From contig NZ_CP037968.1 in the NCBI RefSeq assembly GCF_019633745.1, positions 2,052,789 to 2,116,788 on the forward strand: a DNA stretch of 64,000 nt. Direction: 5' to 3'. Below are positions 52,001 to 60,091 of this stretch, piece after piece; position 1 is the stretch's first letter, and each line of letters starts with the position of its first letter. Position numbers and translations under genes: made by a program. The notes beneath the pieces were generated by a model, which had not been told where the DNA came from, did not search any database, and saw only the letters and a list, made by a program, of their open reading frames with translations. This DNA is from Methanofollis formosanus. GTDB lineage: Archaea; Halobacteriota; Methanomicrobia; Methanomicrobiales; Methanofollaceae.

Positions 52001-53830
52001 TCACCGTCTCCGGTCGGGCCGCCGCGTTCGTTCCCCTTGCTCTCTCCCACGCTGCGGCCTGACCAGACACGCCCACCCGGTCCCGATGAGATCCTCCCTG
52101 CCGGCGGCCCGAAGTCCTTCCTCGACGAGCCGCCGGTTTTTCGGATCTCTGTACTGGAGGAGGGCCCGCTGGATCTGTTTCTCCCGGCCGGTGGGCACAT
52201 GGACCTGCTCCATGGTGATGGGATCGATCCCGGTGGCGTACATGCAGGTGGACCTGGTCATCGGGGTGGGGGTGAAGTCCTGGACCTGCTCGGTGTACAG
52301 GTGGTGGTCCCTGATATATTCGGCAAGTTCGACGGCGTCCTCGAGCGTGGCGCCCGGGTGGCCGGACATGAAGTACGGGAGGATGTACTGCTTTTTCCCG
52401 GCGGCCCTGCTCGCGCTGGCGAAGCGTTCCCTGAACCGGTCGAAGATCTCGCGCCCGGGTTTGTTCATCCGGTCGGTGACCCGGCGGGCGATATGCTCGG
52501 GGGCGACCTTGAGGTGGCCGGAGACGTGGTGGGCGGCGAGTTCTCTGATATACTCCTCGTCGGCCAGGGCGAGGTCGAACCTGATCCCTGAGGAAACGTG
52601 GACATGCCGCACACCCGGGATCGCCCGCAGGCGCCTGAGGAGTTCGACCTGCACCGTGTGGGAGGTCTGCAGGTTCGGGCAGTCCGGGCTGCACCGCCGG
52701 TCCGGGCATGCCCCGTGCGTCTCCCACTGCGGGCAGGTGAGCCCGTACATATCTGCCGTCGGGCCGCCGACGTCCTGGATCACGCCTTTGAACTCCGGCA
52801 TCGCGGCGAGGCGTTCGGCCTCCGCGAGGATCGACGCCTGGCTCCTGCTCTGCACGATCCGTCCCTGGTGGTGGGTGAGGGCGCAGAAGGAGCAGGACCC
52901 GAAGCAGCCGCGGTGGGTAGTGATCGAGAACCGCACCGGTTCGAGGGCCGGGATAGGTTGGGTATAGGAGGGATGGGCGGCGCGGGCATAGGGGAGGTCG
53001 TAGACCCGATCGAGTTCGGGAGTGGAGAGGGGGCGGGCCGGCGGGTACTGGACGACCACGGTCTTTGGGTGGGGCTGGACGACCGTCCGGCCGCGCACCG
53101 GGTCCTGCTCGCGGGCGTGGAGGGCGAAGGCCCGGGCATAGGCCTGCGGGTCGTCTTTCACCTCAGGGAATCCCGGGATGACGACGACGTCCTCGCCAGG
53201 CTCCGCCTCCCGCCAGTCCGCCACCGTGATGGTCGCGGCGGTCCCCCTGATCCCGTGAAGGTCCTCCCCGGCCGCACACCGTGCGGCGGCCTCGACCACC
53301 TGCCTCTCTCCCATCCCGTAGACCAGGAGGGCCGCCGGGGCGTCGGCCAGGACTGACTGCCGGACCCGGTCGGACCAGTAGTCATAGTGGGCGAAGCGCC
53401 TGAGGCTCGCCTCGATCCCGCCGAGGATGATGGGAGTTTCGGGGAAGAGCGACCTGACCATGTTCGCATAGACGATGAGTGCCCGGTCGGGCCGGTGCGG
53501 GACTCCGCCCGGCGAGTAGGCATCGGTGCTCCGTCTCTTTTTGTTCGGGGTGAAGGCGTTGACCATGGAGTCGACGTTCCCCGAGGAGATCCCGAAGAAG
53601 AGGCGCGGGCGGCCGAGGCGGAGGAAGTCGTCGGGCTGTTTCCAGTCTGGCTGAGCGATGACCCCGACGGTATACCCGGCGTCCCAGAGCACCCGCCCGA
53701 GGAGGGCGGTCCCGAAGGAAGGGTGGTCGACGTAAGCGTCGCCGGTGATGAGGACGACATCGAACTGCTCGATACCGAGGTCCTCTGCCTCCCTCGTCGT
53801 CATCGGAAGGAAAGGGGGTTGCGGGGTCAT
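52001..53830 (-). CDS. YgiQ-family radical SAM protein
   Basis: 609 residues. N-terminal YgiQ domain (FDVVLITGDAYVDHPSFGTA, LFFGISSGNVDSMVNAFTPN, PIILGGIEASLRRFAHYDYW), radical SAM motif CFGSCSFC (about residue 307), GGPTADMYGL and C-terminal VQDFTPTPMTRSTCMYATG. The family is widespread and conserved but biochemically undefined. ATG at 53830, one codon after a GTG. The C-terminal ~30 residues are an Arg-rich tail not typical of the family. Confidence 0.92.
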   Translation of the reverse strand: MTPQPPFLPMTTREAEDLGIEQFDVVLITGDAYVDHPSFGTALLGRVLWDAGYTVGVIAQPDWKQPDDFLRLGRPRLFFGISSGNVDSMVNAFTPNKKRRSTDAYSPGGVPHRPDRALIVYANMVRSLFPETPIILGGIEASLRRFAHYDYWSDRVRQSVLADAPAALLVYGMGERQVVEAAARCAAGEDLHGIRGTAATITVADWREAEPGEDVVVIPGFPEVKDDPQAYARAFALHAREQDPVRGRTVVQPHPKTVVVQYPPARPLSTPELDRVYDLPYARAAHPSYTQPIPALEPVRFSITTHRGCFGSCSFCALTHHQGRIVQSRSQASILAEAERLAAMPEFKGVIQDVGGPTADMYGLTCPQWETHGACPDRRCSPDCPNLQTSHTVQVELLRRLRAIPGVRHVHVSSGIRFDLALADEEYIRELAAHHVSGHLKVAPEHIARRVTDRMNKPGREIFDRFRERFASASRAAGKKQYILPYFMSGHPGATLEDAVELAEYIRDHHLYTEQVQDFTPTPMTRSTCMYATGIDPITMEQVHVPTGREKQIQRALLQYRDPKNRRLVEEGLRAAGREDLIGTGWACLVRPQRGREQGERTRRPDRRR

Positions 53831-53866
53831 CACAGCATATCGGCCCTTAGGCTGGATATAGATGTG

Positions 53867-54352
53867 TCATGGGGCACGGGTGTAAAAGACGATCCCGTCC
53901 TCGCCGTGCCGCCGCAGGTCGCCCTTGTTCTCGTCGAAGAAGAGCAGTTCGACCCCCGCGTCTTCGACGGTCAGATGGTAGGCGCGCATCCTCTGCCCGC
54001 TCCTGCCCGGGTCAGCGGTCCAGGTGACATTCCAGGGGCCTGAAGCATTCACCGAGGTCGGGTAGGTCGTGAGGAGGCTTCCGCTCCCGTCGGCCTGGAG
54101 AAGAAGTTCCTCGGTGTAGGTCTGGTCGAAGATCCATCGCCCGACGACCGGGTCGGCGGCGGTTTCGGGTGCCGGGGTCGTCTCGACGGTCTCGAGCGTC
54201 TGGATCGGTGCCGGCCCCGGAGTCTCCACCGGCACGGCAGGGGTTGGAACGGCCTGTTCCTCGCCGCATGCCCCGTGGAAGGTAAGAAGGAAGACGGCGA
54301 TGAAGAGGGAGGCCGCGACGGCGATGATCGCGAAGGCTGTCTCTCCTTTCAT
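53867..54352 (-). CDS. Membrane-anchored extracytoplasmic protein, unknown
   Basis: 161 residues. One N-terminal anchor helix (AFAIIAVAASLFIAVFLLTF), a Pro/Thr/Glu-rich linker and a ~90-residue beta-rich domain (VVGRWIFDQTYTEELLLQAD, GSGSLLTTYPTS, VEDAGVELLFFDEN), similar in pattern to lipocalin-like 'GxW' domains of methanogen surface proteins. Function unknown. It stands alone between ygiQ-like and ECF genes. Confidence 0.65.
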   Translation of the reverse strand: MKGETAFAIIAVAASLFIAVFLLTFHGACGEEQAVPTPAVPVETPGPAPIQTLETVETTPAPETAADPVVGRWIFDQTYTEELLLQADGSGSLLTTYPTSVNASGPWNVTWTADPGRSGQRMRAYHLTVEDAGVELLFFDENKGDLRRHGEDGIVFYTRAP

Positions 54353-54518
54353 AATGGGAGATCATCTCCATCTCCTTTTATTTCAGCGTATTGAATGAAA
54401 CTCAGATTTATCATTCTATATCGATCGGGTGGGAATTTTTGAATATCGGAATCAATTTATTATTTTTTTGACCATTTAATCTCTCGAAATTCAAAAGAAA
54501 GATAAAATCTCTTCCATT

Positions 54519-55136
54519 TCAGAGGCGTTCGCGCAACCGGCGCAGGTCGATCGTCATGCCGATCACCTCGGCCTTTCCGAGGGCATTGGTGATGAGGGGA
54601 ACGAGGACCGGTACGGCGCCGCGGACCTTCCCTCCGATCCCGCCGCCCGGGGAGAAACCCCGTGCCGCCTGGGCCTCCTGGATCTTTTTCCCCTCGTTCT
54701 GCAGGTGAGGGATGAACCGCAGGGCGATCAGGGCCATCAGCGCATAGTCTGCCGGGAACCTGAGCCTCCTGAGGGCACGGACGAGGGCGGTCGGCATCGT
54801 CGTGGAGACGAGGAGCTGGAAGGCGAAGACCATCGCGCAGAAACGGAGCGTCAGCGTGAGGCCGAATGCGATGCCGATCTCCGGGATGGTGAGCCAGGTG
54901 ACGGCGATCAGGAACCCGCCGAGAACGAGGAGGAGGGGAACCTGCTGCATCACCTCCCTCCCCATCCCCGCGAAGGCAGCGAGCGCCGTGATGGCGAGCA
55001 CCATCCCGCCGAGGACGATTGGATCGCTCGTGAGGACGGCGACGACCACGACCCCCGCGACCCCCGCGATCTTGGCGAGCGGGTTCACGCGGTGGAAGAA
55101 ACTGTCGCCGCTCCTGTACTGGAAGATCTCCTGCAT
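54519..55136 (-). CDS. ecfT: ECF transporter transmembrane protein (EcfT)
   Basis: 205 residues with about five hydrophobic helices (IAGVAGVVVVAVLTSDPIVL, VPLLLVLGGFLIAVTWL, CAMVFAFQLLVSTTM). The conserved cytoplasmic coupling motif appears as AQAARGF (ARG box), with a preceding RFIPHLQNEGKKI helix. EcfT joins the two ATPase domains to the substrate-binding S component. Start overlaps the fused ATPase gene by 52 bp. Confidence 0.9.
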   Translation of the reverse strand: MQEIFQYRSGDSFFHRVNPLAKIAGVAGVVVVAVLTSDPIVLGGMVLAITALAAFAGMGREVMQQVPLLLVLGGFLIAVTWLTIPEIGIAFGLTLTLRFCAMVFAFQLLVSTTMPTALVRALRRLRFPADYALMALIALRFIPHLQNEGKKIQEAQAARGFSPGGGIGGKVRGAVPVLVPLITNALGKAEVIGMTIDLRRLRERL

Positions 55137-56503
55137 AGCTCCTCATCTCCTGGTGTCATGTCTTCGACGATCCTCCCTGTCTCCATCCTGATGATCCGGC
55201 CGGCATAGCGCCGGGCAAGCCCGTGGTCGTGGGTGACCATGACCACCGCCTTCCCCTGCCTGCCCAGATCCTGCAGCAGGTCCATCACCGGCCCGGCCTC
55301 GTCGGGGGCAAGCCCGGTGGTCGGTTCGTCGAGGACGATCACCGCCGGGTCCATGGCAAGGGCACAGGCGATGGCGAGGCGCTGCCGTTCCCCTCTGCTG
55401 AGGTGGCGGGGATAAACGGCTTTCTTCTCGAGGAGCCCGACGGCGGCGAGGGCTGCGGTGGCTGCGCCGTCGGGGTCGGGCACCCCGGTGTTCCTCGCCC
55501 CGAAGAGCACTTCTTTTTCCACGGTCTCCTCGAAGAGCATGGTGTCCGGGTTCTGGAAGACGAGCCCCACCTTCCTGGCAAGGGCCGGGACCGGGTGGCG
55601 GCGGGTGTCCATGCCGCAGACCTCGACGCTCCCCTGTTGCGGACGCAGCAGGCCGTTGAGATGTTTGATGAGCGTGGTCTTCCCGGACCCGTTCTCGCCG
55701 GTGATCGCCACGCACTCCCCGGCCCTGACCAGAAGGTCGATCCCCCTGAGGGCGAACCCTCCGTCGTAGGCATGGGTGAGTCCTCTGATCGTAATCGCCG
55801 GTTCGCCCGTATCGCCTGTTCCGGGATGGGCGGCGACCGGTTCAGGGTCGATGGCCGGGCGGGCGACGATCTGTCCCGCTTCGAGCCTGACGACGCGGTC
55901 GGCGACGGCGGCGAAGGGACCGGGGGTGTTCTCCACGATGAGAACTGCCGTCCCCTTTTTCTTCAGGGCCGCGAGGATCTCCGCAACCTTCTCGGCATGA
56001 CCGGGGTCGAGTTCCGCGGCCGGTTCGTCGAGAATGAGAACCGAAGGATCGCCGGCGATGACGGTGCCGAGGACGGTCCGCTGTTTCTCTCCGCCTGAGA
56101 GGGTGTGCGGGGCGCGGTCTCTCAGGTGCAGGAGCCCCATCATCTCGAGGACCTCTTCGGTCCTCTCCTCATCGGGGGAGGCCGTCCTGATCTCCTCCTC
56201 GACGGTCGAGAAGATGAGCTGGGCGTCGGCGTCGTCGAAGGCGATCCCGGCGACCCGGGCGATCGCCGCCATGCCGGCGTAGTCCTCGATCGCCTCTCCG
56301 CCAAGCCTGACCGAACCTTCGAGGGTGCCGCCGTACTCGTGGGCGAGCACCCCGCCGGCCGCCTTGCAGAGGGTGGTCTTGCCCGCACCGGTCGGCCCGG
56401 TGACGAGCACGATCTCGCCCGCCCTGACCAGGAGGTCGACTCCTCGCAGGGCCGGGGCCTCCGCGCCCGGATAGGTGTAGACGAGGCCCTCGATCCGGAT
56501 CAT
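55085..56503 (-). CDS. ecfA: Fused double ECF ATPase (EcfA-EcfA')
   Basis: 472 residues with two complete ABC domains. Domain 1: Walker A GPTGAGKTTL, signature LSGGEKQRTVLG, Walker B VLILDEPAAELD. Domain 2: Walker A GENGSGKTTL, signature LSRGERQRLAIA, Walker B VIVLDEPTTGLAP. Most ECF systems have two separate ATPases; here they are one polypeptide. The last ~17 residues (SSSTGAATVSSTA) overlap ecfT. It starts within 4 bp of the S-component stop. Confidence 0.93.
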   Translation of the reverse strand: MIRIEGLVYTYPGAEAPALRGVDLLVRAGEIVLVTGPTGAGKTTLCKAAGGVLAHEYGGTLEGSVRLGGEAIEDYAGMAAIARVAGIAFDDADAQLIFSTVEEEIRTASPDEERTEEVLEMMGLLHLRDRAPHTLSGGEKQRTVLGTVIAGDPSVLILDEPAAELDPGHAEKVAEILAALKKKGTAVLIVENTPGPFAAVADRVVRLEAGQIVARPAIDPEPVAAHPGTGDTGEPAITIRGLTHAYDGGFALRGIDLLVRAGECVAITGENGSGKTTLIKHLNGLLRPQQGSVEVCGMDTRRHPVPALARKVGLVFQNPDTMLFEETVEKEVLFGARNTGVPDPDGAATAALAAVGLLEKKAVYPRHLSRGERQRLAIACALAMDPAVIVLDEPTTGLAPDEAGPVMDLLQDLGRQGKAVVMVTHDHGLARRYAGRIIRMETGRIVEDMTPGDEELCRRSSSTGAATVSSTA

Positions 56504-57027
56504 CCCTCCCTCCCCCGTGTCAGGACCCGTGACGCCGGGACATAGAGCGCCTGGGCGATGACGGCGTTCACAAGGGCGGTGATGACGACGATCGGGATCG
56601 TGGTCATGGCAAAGACCCCGATGGAGGCGTACTTCGTGAGGATCACCGGGGCGATGCCGAGGATCGCAACGGCGACGAAGGCCGTCCCCGAGGCAAGGGT
56701 CGCAACGAGGGTGGCGGCTCCCGGTGCGATGCCGGTCCGCCCCCTCAGCACGGTATACGCGAGGAGACAGACGACCGCTCCGACCGGTTCGGAGATCAGG
56801 TTTGCGGGCGGGAAGACCGAGTGACTGATGAGGGCGCAGAGGATCCCGGCGACGACGCCGATGCCGACGGCTTCACCGAAGACCGGGACGATGAGGATGA
56901 TCGCAAGGCAGTAGAAGGCGATGACCAGGTTCGAGACGATCGGGCCTGGGATCACCAGGGAGATATAGCGCACGATGGCGCCGGTGGCAAGCAGGATACC
57001 TGCAATGGCAATGTTGCGTGATTTCAT
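56500..57027 (-). CDS. ECF transporter substrate-binding (S) component
   Basis: 175 residues with about six membrane helices (IAGILLATGAIVRYISLVIP, LVIAFYCLAIILIVPVFGEA, GVVAGILCALISHSVF, TTIPIVVITALVNAVIAQAL). The pattern and position (first gene, before ecfA and ecfT) identify an S component; the substrate is not predictable from sequence. It is preceded by a long leader. Confidence 0.8.
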   Translation of the reverse strand: MKSRNIAIAGILLATGAIVRYISLVIPGPIVSNLVIAFYCLAIILIVPVFGEAVGIGVVAGILCALISHSVFPPANLISEPVGAVVCLLAYTVLRGRTGIAPGAATLVATLASGTAFVAVAILGIAPVILTKYASIGVFAMTTIPIVVITALVNAVIAQALYVPASRVLTRGREG

Positions 57028-57692
57028 GATATCGGTTTTTTGTGAGATGATATTCTGAGGGCGGTGCTGGTGTGAGAAAAGAAGGGGTCACCAGCGCCAG
57101 GAAACGATGGAGGAGGTGGATGGCCGGGCTTTGCACAATATTGTGGTTCGATGTTCTGATGTGTTCATTGCAGTACAAAAATGGACTTTATGATATATAA
57201 TACCTCTGGGCGTGGAGGGAGGACTGTCAAAAAAGAGGACGGTATCTATTTGGTCGGGGGACCGGTTGCGGATCCGCAGATCTCGATGAATCTACTTATC
57301 TTCTCCTTCTCTTCCTCTCAACGCGATCGTACGGATCGAGCTCGTCATCATAGTCTTCGTAGTCGTGGCGTCTATTCCGGGCGTCCAAATCCAGATTTTT
57401 CATCTGTTTTCTGATCGTCTTTTCCCAAGACTTGGACATAATTTCTGGTGATATCTCCGGATTTATAAATCTGATCCCTGCGCCTTATGGCGATAATATC
57501 CTGGTCGAAGGATAATATGTCCTGGAATTAAATCGCGGATCCGGCCGGCGGTGATGGGGGCGTTTTGTGCCGGAAGATCGAGGGGGTTCATGGAGGAATG
57601 ATGCCCCCTTGAGGATGATGTATTTTTGATCAGGATCCATCGAGAGGGTCTGTCTTCCAGAAAATCGGTCGGGGAAAAAATATTGTGAATAA
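57028..57692. other. Intergenic region with a leader for the ECF operon and a palindromic site
   Basis: On the minus strand, TATTATATATC (~57196-57206) is a likely TATA box, giving a transcript start near 57175 and a ~150-base leader with a GCTGGTG/CACCAGC hairpin. CACAATATTGTG lies at 57134-57145. From about 57220 to 57692 I see nothing: no gene and no repeat copy. Confidence 0.5.
57134..57145. promoter_or_regulatory. Perfect 12-bp palindrome CACAATATTGTG upstream of ECF operon
   Basis: Self-complementary, in the putative leader ~107 bp before the S-component start and ~55 bp after the TATA-like sequence. It could bind a repressor that reports the transported vitamin or metal. Confidence 0.45.
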
Positions 57693-58769
57693 TTATGGGA
57701 TCTTTGCCGCGGCGCGTTGCGCGAGATCCTTGAGGAGGTCATAGTCGGGATCCGGGCCGATGGTGATGAACCGCTCGTAGACCTCGCCCTTCGCAAAGGC
57801 GATGCAGTAACTGTCGTACGTTCCATTGGTCCCCGACCCAATACCCGGTGTCCGGTAACTGATGCAGAGGTCTCCGAGATCCGGGGCCGGCAGTTTCTCG
57901 GCATCTCGCGGTGGCACCAGCCCGCTATAGAAGGCGTCGTCCTCCTGCACCATCTTCACGGCATTGCCCGGCGGGAAGATCAGAACAAAATGAGTAATCC
58001 TCCTGGAGCTGGCCGAAGAGGGTTTTTCTTCAGCATAGGTCTCGGTATACTCCTTCAGGCACCCGAGATCTCTGGCATCCCGCATGATGATCTTTTCGTC
58101 GACTTCGTGTGCAGAGAAGTAGGTGATCTCTGCAGGCAGGTCAGACTGGTTCAGGAGGTACGGGCAGTCGGGGACCGCCGGCGACCCGGTCCCGCCCGAC
58201 AGGAAGGGAAGCAGCGTGGCCGGCGCAAAGATGGCCATGATCAGGACCCCGACGAGGGCGACGGCCGGAAAAAATGCCGCGGCGACGACGGCACTGTTTG
58301 CCCGGCGCGAGGAGAGGTGGTGGAGTTCCCTGATGCCGATCGCCTGGGGATACAGCGTCGAGAGCGCCCCGCCGAAGAGGCCGATGACCGGGATCCAGAC
58401 GATGACGAAAAACGGGGTGTACGAGTACATCGTCGTCTTGAGGGTCTGCCCGATCCCCCCGCGTCCTCCGAAGAGAAAGACCCAGAGGTGCAGCCAGATC
58501 CCGACGAGCAGGGGAACACTGATGGTGATGGCGGCCAGGACCGCGAAGAAGTCCAGGGGCTGGAAGGCCTGGGAAGCCATCGCCCATTTCTTCGGCGTGA
58601 GCAGATGGGGGAGGGTGTATAAGGCGGCGGTCATGAGTGTGGAGAAGAGGACCGAGAGCTTGAGAAAATGGATCAGTGCAGTCCCAGGATGTTCATCTTC
58701 CAGGTTCCGGAAGGTCTGTGCCGGCCTGAAAAGGATGCCTGTTATTTTCTGGACGAATGAATATGACAC
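57693..58769 (-). CDS. Yip1-domain membrane protein with extracytoplasmic C-terminal domain
   Basis: 358 residues. FVQKITGILFRPAQTFRNLE and six hydrophobic segments (LSVLFSTLMTAALYTLPHLL, FAVLAAITISVPLLVGIWLH, TPFFVIVWIPVIGLFGGAL, AVVAAAFFPAVALVGVLIMA) fit a Yip1 (PF04893) membrane domain. Residues ~200-358 are a soluble domain (AEITYFSAHEVDEKIIMRDA, FVLIFPPGNAVKMVQE, YERFITIGPDPDYDLLKDLA) that I do not recognise. Yip1-type archaeal proteins lack known function. Confidence 0.8.
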   Translation of the reverse strand: MSYSFVQKITGILFRPAQTFRNLEDEHPGTALIHFLKLSVLFSTLMTAALYTLPHLLTPKKWAMASQAFQPLDFFAVLAAITISVPLLVGIWLHLWVFLFGGRGGIGQTLKTTMYSYTPFFVIVWIPVIGLFGGALSTLYPQAIGIRELHHLSSRRANSAVVAAAFFPAVALVGVLIMAIFAPATLLPFLSGGTGSPAVPDCPYLLNQSDLPAEITYFSAHEVDEKIIMRDARDLGCLKEYTETYAEEKPSSASSRRITHFVLIFPPGNAVKMVQEDDAFYSGLVPPRDAEKLPAPDLGDLCISYRTPGIGSGTNGTYDSYCIAFAKGEVYERFITIGPDPDYDLLKDLAQRAAAKIP

Positions 58770-59182
58770 CTGGTATCATTGGAGGGGGATAATATAGGGT
58801 TGCCGTTTCGGTGTTGAAATTTGTTTCAGGGCGTTAAGGGGGAAATTTTCACTGATTTATGTGATATTTGTTGGGATTCCGCGTGGATCTCGAAATGTCG
58901 GAGTGGCTCTGGAGATGCCCTCTGGATTGATCGTTTTTGCTGGGGGTTGGTCATCCTCTTCCCGGGGGATCCGGGGGCAGCGCCCCCGTGTGAAGATGTG
59001 GGAAGGTGTGATGATCAGGCGTGCCGCTCTCATGGCAGAATCTTTACCGCTGTCTCGCGCCGGGGAGAGACCCCTCGGACCCCCCGGAGAGAAGATAGGC
59101 GGGGACAGCGATTGAGTGGAGTTCGTGTCCGGTGTTTTGTCGTGAGGGGAGTGATCAAGGTTTTCTACATGGCCCAAAGTTC
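58770..59182. repeat. Intergenic region with one plus-orientation repeat copy
   Basis: About 58960-59175: CCGGGGGATCCGGGGGCAGC, GATGATCAGGCGTGCCGCTC, GCTGTCTCGCGCCGGGGAG, GGACCCCCCGGAGAGAAGAT and TTTTCTACATGGCC, a diverged version of the family end motif. No gene is supported. Confidence 0.6.
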
Positions 59183-59545
59183 TTACTTTGAAGCATAGAG
59201 TGAATAATATTGGTCTATGATCTTTTTCGTGTTGGGTGAGACCTTTATTCCATTTCCTGGTTGATAATATGCAATTCTGATAATCTCGTTTCTGGGTCGA
59301 GGCGTACCTTTTACTTTCATGAGAAAAATTTTTGCGGCCATGTGTTTGAAGAGATATTTCACTTCTATTGGGTACAGGCCGGTCTCTTCTCTAAGTTCTC
59401 GGATTGCAGATTGGATCTGAAGTTCATCAGGTCGGGCTCCCCCGCCAGGGAGAAGGTACGCTCTATGACTCTGAGCAACGACAAGAATTCCTTTTTCGGT
59501 TTCGATGATTGCAGTGCCTCTCCGTCGACCATATGCACTCGGCAT
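59183..59545 (-). CDS. NUDIX hydrolase, AT-rich and possibly acquired
   Basis: 120 residues. The complete Nudix box is GGARPDELQIQSAIRELREE followed by TGL, fitting Gx5Ex7REUxEExGU. The N-terminal strand (GTAIIETEKGILVVAQ) fits a Nudix fold; the C-terminus is short (IIDQYYSLYASK). It hydrolyses a nucleoside diphosphate derivative, which one is unknown. Its coding DNA is markedly richer in A/T than its neighbours, and it sits in an island with a broken gene next to tRNA-Val, consistent with transfer. Confidence 0.85.
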   Translation of the reverse strand: MPSAYGRRRGTAIIETEKGILVVAQSHRAYLLPGGGARPDELQIQSAIRELREETGLYPIEVKYLFKHMAAKIFLMKVKGTPRPRNEIIRIAYYQPGNGIKVSPNTKKIIDQYYSLYASK

Positions 59546-59716
59546 AGTGGATTCTAATTTATTATCTTCTTTCTATCTTTTGTTTTGATATTTAGTGGGC
59601 CAGTACCAAATTCATCCCATAGGAAAATCTTTCTCCTGTTTTTTTCTGTGGCTGGATGGCCCCGGCGAGTATATGCTTCTCTTCAGTGAGATAGTCCCAT
59701 AAAGTGAGGAGAGATC

Positions 59717-59947
59717 ATGACCACAAACCATACGCAGAAACGCATCCCCCTGCAGATCACGCTCTCCTAGGAAGCGTATGAATTCGTACAGGAATCTGTC
59801 TCAGACGCGTCGCGATGTATAGAGTTCTTAATTCTCAGTGCGAAAAACGGACACTCCGCTCTTCAATACATAATTTCACGAAAAGAAGACAATGGGCCCG
59901 CTGAGATTCGAACTCAGGACCTCCGCCATGTCAAGGCGACGTCATAA
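59717..59947 (+). pseudogene. Broken ribbon-helix-helix-like ORF with in-frame amber codon
   Basis: ATG at 59717 with AGGAG five bases upstream. The frame reads KRIPLQITLS, TAG (59768-59770), then EAYEFVQESVSDASRCIEFL and continues to a TAA at 59945. Strand-helix-helix spacing matches Arc/CopG-type DNA-binding proteins, where a residue such as P, E or Q is normal at the TAG position. The 3' part runs antisense through tRNA-Val and is probably meaningless. A decayed regulator or antitoxin is the simplest reading. Confidence 0.5.
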
Positions 59948-59966
59948 CCAGCTAGACCACGAGCCC
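59893..59966 (-). tRNA. tRNA-Val (anticodon GAC)
   Basis: The minus-strand sequence folds as a full cloverleaf: acceptor GGGCTCG/CGGGCCC (one G-U pair), D arm, anticodon stem TCGCC/GGCGG with loop TTGACAT (anticodon GAC, reading GTC), and T arm CTGAG-TTCGAAT-CTCAG. Discriminator A at 59893; CCA is not encoded. No intron. Confidence 0.95.
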
Positions 59967-60091
59967 TTTGATGCCTGAACAATCAGACTCTCTATAGATT
60001 GAACCTCGTCTCATATAAACTTTGTTGGGAGACGGGCATTTGAGATGAGGGAGGCAGGGGGGTGGGATGCCCCCGCGCGATCCCCTATTTT

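Noticed and set aside
59768-59770. Amber codon decoded as pyrrolysine
   Set aside because: No pylT or pylS is seen, the ORF is not a methylamine methyltransferase, and its 3' part runs through a tRNA gene; decay is simpler.
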